NCBI GenBank assembly: GCA_013361525.1
Contig: JABFXY010000056.1
Span: 1-64,000 of the forward strand
Source: Polyangiaceae bacterium
Lineage (GTDB): Bacteria; Myxococcota_A; Polyangia; Polyangiales; Polyangiaceae
Reading direction: 5' to 3'
DNA length: 64,000 bases
This document shows, piece after piece, positions 57,518 to 64,000 of this stretch. The translations under genes and the position numbers were made by a program. The notes under the pieces are model-generated. The model was not told the DNA's origin, searched no databases, and was given only the letters and a program-made list of their open reading frames with translations. The first letter of the stretch is position 1. Every line of letters begins with the position of its first letter.

Positions 57518-57526
57518 TCGGAAACG

Positions 57527-58348
57527 TCAGCCGCCGTGCATCTTGCGCAGCACGGCGTCGAACGCGAGATCGTCGAGCTGCGAGCGAAGATCGATGAGCG
57601 TTTTGTCGTCGGTCACCGCCTCGCGCGTGGGCGGCTCTTCCGCGACGAGCGCGCGCTCGATCGCCTCCGCCACGGTCTCGGCGGAGACGCCCATCGTCGG
57701 CGTCGCGAAGGCGCCTTGATAGAACGCGGCCATGAACTTCGTGAACGGCGCGTAAGGCCCCTCTTCGGAGGAGTTGCTTGCGAGCGTGCGCACCGCGGTA
57801 TCACCGAAGGCGGTGCGGACGAGCCCCGGCTGCACGAGCGTGACGCGCACGCCGAACGGCGCGACCTCGAATCGGAGCGCGTCGACGAGCGATTCGAGGG
57901 CGTACTTCGTCATGTGATACGCCGCTGCGCCGGGCATCGTGAACTTGCCGCCGAGCGAGCCGACGAAAACGATGCGGCCGCTCTTCGCTTCACGCATGTG
58001 AGGAAGCACGAGCTGACAGAGGCGCGTCGGTCCGATGACGTTGGTCTCGAAGCCGCGTCGTAGCGCATCGAGCGGAAGCTCTTCGACGACGCCGTATTCG
58101 CCGTATCCCGCGTTGTTCACGAGCGCGTGCACTCGGCCCGCTTCCTCCACGACGGCGCGCATCGACGCCTCGTCGGTCGTATCGAGCCGGCGAACGACGG
58201 CGCCGAGCTCCGCGATCGGCGACAGCGTCGAGGCGTCGCGAGCCGTCGCGTAGACGGTCCATCGCCCGGACGCGGCGAGACGGAGCGCGGTCGCGCGCCC
58301 GATGCCAGTGGAGCAGCCGGTGACGAGAACAACGGGTCGATCGGTCAT
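57527..58348 (-). CDS. SDR family oxidoreductase
   Basis: A 273-residue classical SDR: TGCSTGIG at 10-17, NNAGYGEYG, VGSLGGKFTMPGAAAYHMTKYALESLVDALR with Tyr and Lys of YxxxK (cited as region), and LVQPGLVRTAFGD. The sequence NNAGYGEYGVVEE and FETNVIGPTRL belong to the 17-beta-hydroxysteroid dehydrogenase-like short-chain group, often acting on ketones or lipids. Substrate unknown. It is convergent with the NamZ gene, 9 nt apart. Confidence 0.92.
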   Translation of the reverse strand: MTDRPVVLVTGCSTGIGRATALRLAASGRWTVYATARDASTLSPIAELGAVVRRLDTTDEASMRAVVEEAGRVHALVNNAGYGEYGVVEELPLDALRRGFETNVIGPTRLCQLVLPHMREAKSGRIVFVGSLGGKFTMPGAAAYHMTKYALESLVDALRFEVAPFGVRVTLVQPGLVRTAFGDTAVRTLASNSSEEGPYAPFTKFMAAFYQGAFATPTMGVSAETVAEAIERALVAEEPPTREAVTDDKTLIDLRSQLDDLAFDAVLRKMHGG

Positions 58349-58476
58349 GAGGGCCGGGAGGCTATCCGAAGCGAGCCCGCAAACTCATTTCCCGATATTT
58401 CGTCGGACGACCATCCTCGAACAAGACACCCCACGAGGGCTCCGCTCGCGTCGAAGCGGTGCTAATCGTTCGGGTG

Positions 58477-59244
58477 ATGAGCGCCCCCTCCCACACCGAA
58501 GGCACGACCAAGACCGACGAGACCCCGCGCGTCGACGTGAGCGAGCGCGGCGCGAAGACCGAAAGCGGCGAGCCGCAGGTGCTCGATCGGCGCTTGTTCG
58601 TCCAGCTCCTCGTGTTCGATTGCCCCGGCACCGGATCGACCGCTGAGATCATCGAGGTCGTGGCGCGTGAGCTCCGCGACCGCCAAGTGCGCGCCGTCCT
58701 TTACGAAGACGTGAACGCACCGCGTTCGATCGGCGTCGTCAGCTTCGACGAAGACCCGTCCGTCTTCGTGCGGAAGGTCCGCCCCGCGCTCAACGCCGCC
58801 GGCCCGCTCGTTCAACGGCCGGAGTTCACGATGCTCGGCCGCACCTATTCACAGGGTTACGAGCAGGATCTTTCGTTCTGGCTCCTCGATCGGCCGCGCA
58901 ACGTGATGGAAAACGCCGAGTGGCCGTGGGCGGTCTGGTACCCGCTGCGCCGAACGGGCACGTTCGCGAAGCTCGAGCCCCGCGAACAAGCGGCGATCCT
59001 CCGCGAGCACGCGGTCATCGGCCGAGCGTACGGTCAGCAGGATCTCGCGCACGACGTCCGGCTCGCGTGCCACGGCCTCGACGCCCACGACAACGAGTTC
59101 GTCATCGGCCTCATCGGACGGGAGCTCCACCCGCTGTCCCACGTCGTCCAGTCGATGCGCAAAACGCGGCAAACGAGCGAGTTCATCGCTCAAATGGGCC
59201 CGTTTTTCGTGGGCTATGCGGTGGCTCGTACGAAGCCGCTTTAG
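58477..59244 (+). CDS. Chlorite dismutase family haem protein (HemQ-like)
   Basis: A 255-residue protein of the Cld/HemQ fold: LFVQLLVFDC, VVSFDEDPSVFVRKVRPAL, LLDRPRNVMENAEWPWAVWYPLRR and a C-terminal half with EHAVIGRAYGQQDLAHDVRLACHGLDAHDNEFVIGL (regions cited). The conserved proximal His is most likely in LACHGL or LDAHD; the LSHVVQSMRKTRQTSEFI helix is typical. The family includes chlorite dismutases, Dyp relatives and coproheme decarboxylases of Gram-positive haem synthesis; which activity applies here is not visible. ATG 58477 gives a hydrophilic 30-residue leader. It is 40 nt upstream of purA. Confidence 0.82.
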   Translation: MSAPSHTEGTTKTDETPRVDVSERGAKTESGEPQVLDRRLFVQLLVFDCPGTGSTAEIIEVVARELRDRQVRAVLYEDVNAPRSIGVVSFDEDPSVFVRKVRPALNAAGPLVQRPEFTMLGRTYSQGYEQDLSFWLLDRPRNVMENAEWPWAVWYPLRRTGTFAKLEPREQAAILREHAVIGRAYGQQDLAHDVRLACHGLDAHDNEFVIGLIGRELHPLSHVVQSMRKTRQTSEFIAQMGPFFVGYAVARTKPL

Positions 59245-59284
59245 CCTCCCCCGGCGCGTTCCGAAAGGGCTATAAGCCCGCCTC

Positions 59285-60562
59285 ATGAGCGCGGTTGTCA
59301 TCGTTGGCGCCCAATGGGGAGACGAAGGTAAGGGAAAGATCGTCGATCTGGCGACCGAGCACGCCGACGTCGTCGTCCGCTATGCGGGCGGGCCGAACGC
59401 GGGGCACACGCTCGTCGTCGGCAACGACAAGCTCGTCGTCCGGCTCGTGCCGAGCGGCATCCTCCAGCCCCACTCGGTCTGCTTGATGGGCCAGGGCATG
59501 GTCGTCGATCCGGCCGTGCTCCTCACCGAGATCGAGGCGCTCGAGCAGCGCGGGATCAAGGTGCAGGGGCGCCTCTTCGTGTCCGAGCTGGCGCACGTGA
59601 TCATGCCGTACCACGTGCTCATCGACGGGCTGCGCGAGTCGGGCGCAGCGCAGAAGATCGGCACGACCAAAAAGGGCATCGGCCCGTGTTACGAGGACAA
59701 GGTCGCGCGCCGCGGCATCCGCCTCGGCGACTTCCGCGACCTCGATCGCGTCCGCACCCTGCTCGCCGCCGCGATCGACGCGTGGGCGCCGGCCATGAAG
59801 GCTTGGTCGGCGACCCTACCGTCGCCCGACGCGCTCCTCGACGACCTCGCTCCGCTCGCGAAGCGCCTCCTGCCGCTGATCACCGACACCGGCGCGCTCC
59901 TCGACGAGGCGGTTCGCGCCAACAAACGTGTCCTGCTCGAGGGAGCGCAAGGCACGCTCCTCGACATCGATCACGGCACCTATCCGTTCGTCACGTCGTC
60001 TTCCGCGGTCGCCGGCGGCGCCTGTACCGGCGCGGGCATCGGTCCGAGCCGCGTGCGGCGCGTGATCGGCATCACGAAGGCGTACGCGACACGCGTCGGC
60101 GAAGGGCCCTTCCCGACCGAGCTCCTCGACGAGGCAGGTACGCGCCTGCGCGATCGAGGCGGCGAGTTCGGCAGCGTGACCGGCCGACCCCGCCGGACCG
60201 GCTGGATCGATCTGCCCGCGCTTCGTTACGCCGCTCGTGTGAACGGCGTCGACGGTTGGGCGCTCACCAAGCTCGACGTCCTCACCGGCCTCGATCCGGT
60301 TCGGGTCTGCGTCGCGTACGACACGCCGTCGGGTCGCACCGCAGACCTTCCCCTGACGGAGCTCGACCGATGCACGCCCGTGTTCGAGTCGCTGCCCGGC
60401 TGGACGGAGCCGCTGGAAGACGTCCGGACCATCGATGCGCTTCCGAAGAACGCGGCGGCCTTGGTGCGCCTCATCGAGGACAAGACGGGCATCGGAGCCG
60501 ACATCGTGTCGGTCGGCCCGCGCCGCGATCAGACGATCGTGGTCCGGGACATCTTCCGCTGA
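59285..60562 (+). CDS. purA: Adenylosuccinate synthetase
   Basis: A 425-residue PurA, forming adenylosuccinate from IMP, aspartate and GTP on the way to AMP. GAQWGDEGKGKIVD at the start is the nucleotide loop, NAGHT contains the catalytic His, and GTTKKGIGPCYEDKVARRG, LLEGAQGTLLDIDHGTYPFVTSS and TKAYATRVGEGPFPTEL follow (regions cited); TGRPRRTGWIDLPALRYA is near the C-terminus. Length is normal. Likely cotranscribed with the Cld-family gene upstream. Confidence 0.97.
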   Translation: MSAVVIVGAQWGDEGKGKIVDLATEHADVVVRYAGGPNAGHTLVVGNDKLVVRLVPSGILQPHSVCLMGQGMVVDPAVLLTEIEALEQRGIKVQGRLFVSELAHVIMPYHVLIDGLRESGAAQKIGTTKKGIGPCYEDKVARRGIRLGDFRDLDRVRTLLAAAIDAWAPAMKAWSATLPSPDALLDDLAPLAKRLLPLITDTGALLDEAVRANKRVLLEGAQGTLLDIDHGTYPFVTSSSAVAGGACTGAGIGPSRVRRVIGITKAYATRVGEGPFPTELLDEAGTRLRDRGGEFGSVTGRPRRTGWIDLPALRYAARVNGVDGWALTKLDVLTGLDPVRVCVAYDTPSGRTADLPLTELDRCTPVFESLPGWTEPLEDVRTIDALPKNAAALVRLIEDKTGIGADIVSVGPRRDQTIVVRDIFR

Positions 60563-60565
60563 CCA

Positions 60566-60949
60566 TCAATGATGATGGCGGTGCCGGGGCGGCGGCGCCC
60601 GATGCACCGGGTGGTGCCCGCGCGGGTAATGGTAATAACCCGGTGAGCGTCGCGTGTGCACGTGCCGCCGGCCTTCACGCGCGTACCACGAGTTATAGGC
60701 CGGCCGGTGCGCGTGATAGTAATTCACGTACGCATTGAAGCCCACGTAGGTGCGCGGGACGTAATGCGTCCGTCCGTCGATGTAGTAATAGGGCCGCCCG
60801 ATGGTGTCGTAATACACGACGTACCCATCGTAGTAGAGCGGGTCGTAATCGACCGAGACGGTCGCCGCCGCCGGGATCGGCCGCGTGTACACCGCACAGC
60901 CGGACGCGGCCATCATCAGGCTACCGAGCAATAGAATTGGCAGTTTCAT
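60566..60949 (-). CDS. Small Tyr/His-rich lipoprotein
   Basis: A 127-residue lipoprotein: signal ending LMMAASGC, then a compact part very rich in tyrosine, histidine and arginine (YYDGYVVYYDTIGRPYYYIDG, HYPRGHHPVHRAPPPRHRHHH). The tail resembles metal- or polymer-binding low-complexity tails; no family is known to me. It is convergent with purA (3 nt) and 3 nt downstream of the next lipoprotein gene, so those two are cotranscribed. Confidence 0.8.
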   Translation of the reverse strand: MKLPILLLGSLMMAASGCAVYTRPIPAAATVSVDYDPLYYDGYVVYYDTIGRPYYYIDGRTHYVPRTYVGFNAYVNYYHAHRPAYNSWYAREGRRHVHTRRSPGYYHYPRGHHPVHRAPPPRHRHHH

Positions 60950-60952
60950 ACA

Positions 60953-61351
60953 TCACCCTGGTGCGCAAACGGGATCGAAGTCGTCTGCGAGATCGACGCA
61001 GATGAAACCTTCGAAGCAGTCGAAATCATCGATGCAGCGCGAATAGCAAATAGGTGGACCCGCAGCGCCGAGGCAGCGGCCGTCGTATTCGCACTCGTCG
61101 TCGAAATCGCATTCGTAGGTGCACATCGCGTCGGAGACGATGACGTCTCCGTAGTCCACCTCGACGTCGAAACACCCCGCGTCGAACGGGCATTGGTCGT
61201 CGACGGCGCAGGGCTCGTAGTAGTCGAACGTGTCCTCCACGATGACGTCGGACTCGACGCTCGCGCTGCCGCTGCAACCGGCGGCGATGACAGCACCCAA
61301 TCCTGTGGTGAGCGAGACGGTGAGAAATCGAATCGGCCAAGGTCCACTCAT
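60953..61351 (-). CDS. Small cysteine-rich, acidic lipoprotein
   Basis: A 132-residue exported protein: signal LTTGLGAVIAAGC, then an Asp-rich domain with about a dozen cysteines in repeats such as CAVDDQCPFDAGC, CDFDDECEYDGRC and CIDDFDCFEGFIC. The repeats resemble small disulfide-rich or EF-hand-like calcium sites common in myxobacterial surface proteins. ATG 61351 has GAGGT 6 nt upstream; the longer frame to 61432 is not needed. It is upstream of the Tyr/His-rich lipoprotein gene. Confidence 0.82.
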   Translation of the reverse strand: MSGPWPIRFLTVSLTTGLGAVIAAGCSGSASVESDVIVEDTFDYYEPCAVDDQCPFDAGCFDVEVDYGDVIVSDAMCTYECDFDDECEYDGRCLGAAGPPICYSRCIDDFDCFEGFICVDLADDFDPVCAPG

Positions 61352-61526
61352 GCGACCTCGAACGTGGCAATCCGCGCGCCACCGTGGATCACGTGCAATC
61401 GCCGGTGTTTCCTTTTCGTCGTGCGACTGCACGCCTTGTGTCTCGATAGCTGCACCGGCCGGGCGACTGTGGCCGGTTCGCCTCGGATCCGCGTCGGCGC
61501 CCAGATCGCGGTGCTACACTGCGGTC

Positions 61527-62537
61527 GTGTTTTCTCTCGTGGCCGTGCTGAGCGCGCTGTGGATGCCGGCGTCGCCGGTCTTCGCGGACCAGTCCTCGCT
61601 CGAGGCCGTCGCAGCAGCCTCCGGGCGCCCTCGGGAATGCAGCGCTCCGTCGGCGAAAAAGGGTCGCAGCAAGAAGCCGTCGGTCTGGCAGCGCGCGCGC
61701 GTTCCGGAGCTCGTTCCGTATTGCGACCTCCTCGCGAAGGCCCACGTCTTGCTCGAGTCGGATCCGAAGGCGGCGCTCGAGCTCGCCGACAAGGCCGAGG
61801 CCGAGTGGCCCGGCCACGCCGGCGCGCGCATCGCGAAGGGCCGCGCGCTCCTCGCCCTCGGCAAACCGAAGGAAGCGCTCGAGGCGATCGAGCAAGCAGC
61901 GGCCATCGACAAGCTCTCGGTGGAAGAGCCCAAGGCCATGAAGGCGCAGGCGCGCGCGCTCGTCCTGAACGGACGAATCAAAGACGGCGCCGAGCTCTAC
62001 CGGACGATGGTGCCTCGCAGCTCGCTCTTGTCGGAGCGCCAGCGTGCGCAGCTCTTGCTCGAGGCGGCCCTGGCATCGATGGCCGACTCGGCGCGGCCCG
62101 CAGGTGACGCGGCGTCGGCGCCGAGCACGAAGAACCTCGCCGAAGCGATCGCCTATATCGGCGAAGCGCGCTCGGTCGAAGCAGGCAGCCTCGGAGGCGA
62201 CATTCTGATCGCCGCCGCGCTGATCCACGATCGCGCCGGCGACAAAGAAAAGGCGAGCGTGGCCCTCGCGGAAGCGACACGCGTCGGCGCGAAGCTCTCG
62301 GATTCGACGCTCTACGTAGCCGACCCCGCCGACGCGAAGGCGTTCGAGGCGCTCGCGCTCGAGCGCACGAATCCAGCCGAAGCGCAGCGCGCGTGGACGG
62401 CTTATCTCGAGGCGACGAAAACGGAGGCCTTCGCAGCCGCGGCGCGCGCTCGCCTGCAGGGCCTCAAGGGAAATGGCGGCAAAGCCCCGGCGACCAAACC
62501 CGGGAATAAGAAGCCGAAGAAAGGCGCTCAGCCATGA
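61527..62537 (+). CDS. Exported TPR protein
   Basis: A 336-residue protein starting at GTG with a signal peptide (SLVAVLSALWMPASPVFA), followed by TPR-like helical repeats (PKAALELADKAEAEWPGHAGARIAKGRALLALGKPKEALEAIEQA region and others) and a Lys-rich tail. TPR repeats bind partner proteins. The longer frame from 61230 overlaps the upstream lipoprotein leader and was not used. Its stop overlaps the ATG of the next TPR gene (ATGA), implying joint translation and possibly a complex. Confidence 0.8.
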   Translation: MFSLVAVLSALWMPASPVFADQSSLEAVAAASGRPRECSAPSAKKGRSKKPSVWQRARVPELVPYCDLLAKAHVLLESDPKAALELADKAEAEWPGHAGARIAKGRALLALGKPKEALEAIEQAAAIDKLSVEEPKAMKAQARALVLNGRIKDGAELYRTMVPRSSLLSERQRAQLLLEAALASMADSARPAGDAASAPSTKNLAEAIAYIGEARSVEAGSLGGDILIAAALIHDRAGDKEKASVALAEATRVGAKLSDSTLYVADPADAKAFEALALERTNPAEAQRAWTAYLEATKTEAFAAAARARLQGLKGNGGKAPATKPGNKKPKKGAQP

Positions 62538-63595
62538 CCCTGGCTCGACGCGCGCTCCCTCGTTGGTTCGGTGTCGGCGCGCTCGCGTGCGCCGCGACGC
62601 TGAGCACGACGGCGGGCGCGACGCCGAGCCGCTGGGCGATGGCGCGAAGCCAAGCCACCTTCGACGCGGAGATGACCCGGCAGGCCGCGGAGGAAGAGCT
62701 CCTCGCGCATCGGGCGCAACGCCGGTCAAGCTTCGAAGATCCGATCCTACGCGTCGATTCGCACGCGCCGCGCGCCGCGGAGATCATCGAGAAGGCCGGG
62801 CCCAAGGTGCTCGACGACTGGTACGTCCGAATGCTGCTCGCGCGGGCCTATCACGAAGGAGAGCGGTGGCTCGAGGCATCCAAAGTGTTCGAGTCGGTGC
62901 TCACGGACGGTCGAACGCCTGATGTCTTCCGCGCCGACGCGCTCGCGGAGCTCGCCATCGACTACGCACGCTTGAATCGGCAGGACGACGAAATCGAAGC
63001 GTACGAGCTCGCCCTCGCGCTCGAGCCGCACACTTCGAGCCGCGCCACGATGCTCGCGAACCAAGCCGAAGCCTTCATGGTGAAGGGCGACACCTCGCGC
63101 GCGATCGCGGGTTACCGCGCTTCACTCGAGGCGCTCACGAGCTACGACGCGCCGGTGCTCGCGCCGACGACGTATTGGAGCCTCGGCGTCGCGCTCGATC
63201 GATCCGGCGATCTCGAGGATGCGTTGGACTCGATCTCCCGCGCACGTAGCTACGACCCTCACGACGTGCGCATCGGCGCAGACACCTGGTTCTTCGTGCC
63301 GGCGTACGATGAAAATTACTACGAGGCGCTCGGGGAGTGGCTCGTCGCCCGGCGCTCACCCGACACCGAGGTGAGGCTCGGCGCCTACGAGCGCGCGGAG
63401 ATCGCCTGGAAGCAGTATCTCGGCCGCGCCCCGGACGACGACCACTATGCCCCGGTCGCACGCGCCAGGCTTCGCCTCCTCGAGAAAGAATTTGCGGAGT
63501 TTGCGAAGCGAGCGCGCACACCGACGCCCATCGATCCAAGGCGACCTGCGTCCAACGCGTTGAAGTCACTGCCGACGCCCAAGCGCCGCCCTTGA
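62534..63595 (+). CDS. Exported TPR protein
   Basis: A 353-residue protein with a signal peptide (LACAATLSTTAGA) and TPR-like repeats (YVRMLLARAYHEGERWLEASKVFESVL, ATMLANQAEAFMVKGDTSRAIAGYRASLEAL, TYWSLGVALDRSGDLEDALDSISRAR regions). The C-terminus is Pro/Lys/Arg-rich. ATG 62534 overlaps the stop of the upstream TPR gene. The two form a lipoprotein-free periplasmic pair, probably scaffolding an envelope complex; nothing more specific can be said. Confidence 0.82.
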   Translation: MTLARRALPRWFGVGALACAATLSTTAGATPSRWAMARSQATFDAEMTRQAAEEELLAHRAQRRSSFEDPILRVDSHAPRAAEIIEKAGPKVLDDWYVRMLLARAYHEGERWLEASKVFESVLTDGRTPDVFRADALAELAIDYARLNRQDDEIEAYELALALEPHTSSRATMLANQAEAFMVKGDTSRAIAGYRASLEALTSYDAPVLAPTTYWSLGVALDRSGDLEDALDSISRARSYDPHDVRIGADTWFFVPAYDENYYEALGEWLVARRSPDTEVRLGAYERAEIAWKQYLGRAPDDDHYAPVARARLRLLEKEFAEFAKRARTPTPIDPRRPASNALKSLPTPKRRP

Positions 63596-63807
63596 TGCCG
63601 GCGAGGGACGCTGGCCTCAACCATGCTTCTTCGAACCGCCGTGACACCGATGATGATGAAGAGGGTAGGAGACTGTCTCCTCTATTTCATTGAGGCTGGT
63701 TGCCCCACGCGGGAACCGTCGGCATCGTTTGTCGTAGGGCGAACGGTCGCGATGAACAATCACGACCTGGACGGAAGCTCGTTCCTGTTCGTGCGAAGTG
63801 GTCGGGC

Positions 63808-64000
63808 ATGAGTCGCGATTCCCTATTCGGTGATGAGGTCGTGTGGAGCGGTCGGCCGAAGCTGGTCACCGTGCCTCCCATTTTGCGCTGGGCGTCGATC
63901 GTCAGCGGCGTCGTCGCGCTCACGACGACGCTCTCCGCTGTGGCGGTCGCGACCGTCCTCAACGTCGCCGTCGGTTCCATGCTGCTGTTCGCAGCGTGGA
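63808..64000 (+). CDS. Membrane protein, N-terminal part only
   Basis: The frame opens at ATG 63808 and runs off the right edge (64 codons seen). MSRDSLFGDEVVWSGRPK resembles the start of bacterial PH-domain membrane proteins (GEEVLWSGRP-like), and two hydrophobic segments follow (ILRWASIVSGVVALTTTLSAVAVA and VLNVAVGSMLLFAAW). I read it as the beginning of a PH-domain membrane protein; the rest lies outside the window. Confidence 0.5.
   Translation, partial: MSRDSLFGDEVVWSGRPKLVTVPPILRWASIVSGVVALTTTLSAVAVATVLNVAVGSMLLFAAW

Noticed and set aside
63667..63681. AGGAGAC/GTCTCCT palindrome before the last gene
   Set aside because: The loop is a single base and only a weak T-rich run follows; too little for a terminator call.
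1..64000. CRISPR arrays, prophage or insertion sequences
   Set aside because: No regularly spaced repeats, transposase, integrase or phage structural genes were found in any frame.

Overview
This is a GC-rich, gene-dense stretch from a bacterium that looks like a member of the Myxococcota, probably a Polyangia-type soil myxobacterium. The signs are a secreted trypsin with a MYXO-CTERM-type tail, many lipoproteins with Gly/Ser-rich linkers, four Ser/Thr protein kinases of eukaryotic type, an AgmX/PglI-type protein, PEGA and TPR proteins, and a two-component system interwoven with kinases. No rRNA, tRNA, CRISPR array, transposase or phage structural gene is visible. One structural RNA is: the signal recognition particle RNA at 44379-44457, minus strand.

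Layout. 1-4180 (minus): an apparent operon of secreted trypsin, a cobalamin/iron-type binding lipoprotein, TlyA rRNA methyltransferase and a branched-chain amino-acid-type binding lipoprotein cut by the window edge. 4446-6866: comEC. 6867-11105: a small accessory patch with an ADP-ribosylglycohydrolase remnant and a large ClpN-like/KAP P-loop NTPase, the best candidate for a defence-type gene. 11106-16968: a DUF4262 protein, nitronate monooxygenase, pirin, a TetR regulator with its likely operator, an NAD-dependent epimerase and a kinase-less RsbRD/PAS sensor. 16949-20778: a metalloprotease-like lipoprotein, then small membrane proteins. 20797-27381: a co-directional run of soluble hybrid histidine kinase, ATP-dependent DNA ligase, quinone-oxidoreductase-type dehydrogenase and a secreted GH5 glycosidase. 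27400-34715: a lipoprotein, an SDR, a nested hairpin between convergent genes, an LpoA-like lipoprotein with a degenerate sigma-54-activator-like regulator, and a divergent NtrY-like histidine kinase.

34703-44052: small lipoproteins, a kinase with a receiver-like tail, a 925-residue lipoprotein, two translationally coupled lipoproteins with c-type haem motifs, and a membrane protein. 44053-44533: a 160-bp cluster of interleaved palindromes, then the SRP RNA. 44534-48477: purN, a flavoprotein, a PEGA protein and rsmD as one operon. 48437-56262: a kinase fused to a sulfatase-modifying-factor domain, an AgmX-like protein coupled to truA (apparently with a CTG start), and two paralogous kinases flanking a Cys-rich protein. 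56312-64000: a NamZ-type muramidase, an SDR, a chlorite-dismutase-family protein, purA, two small lipoproteins, two coupled TPR proteins and the start of a membrane protein.

Housekeeping functions (tlyA, comEC, purN, rsmD, truA, purA, ffs) are spread among lineage-specific envelope and signalling genes. Starts were moved from the longest reading frame wherever a Shine-Dalgarno site, signal peptide or domain boundary supported it; these choices are stated in the entries. All functional calls rest on reading motifs by eye; no database search was possible.
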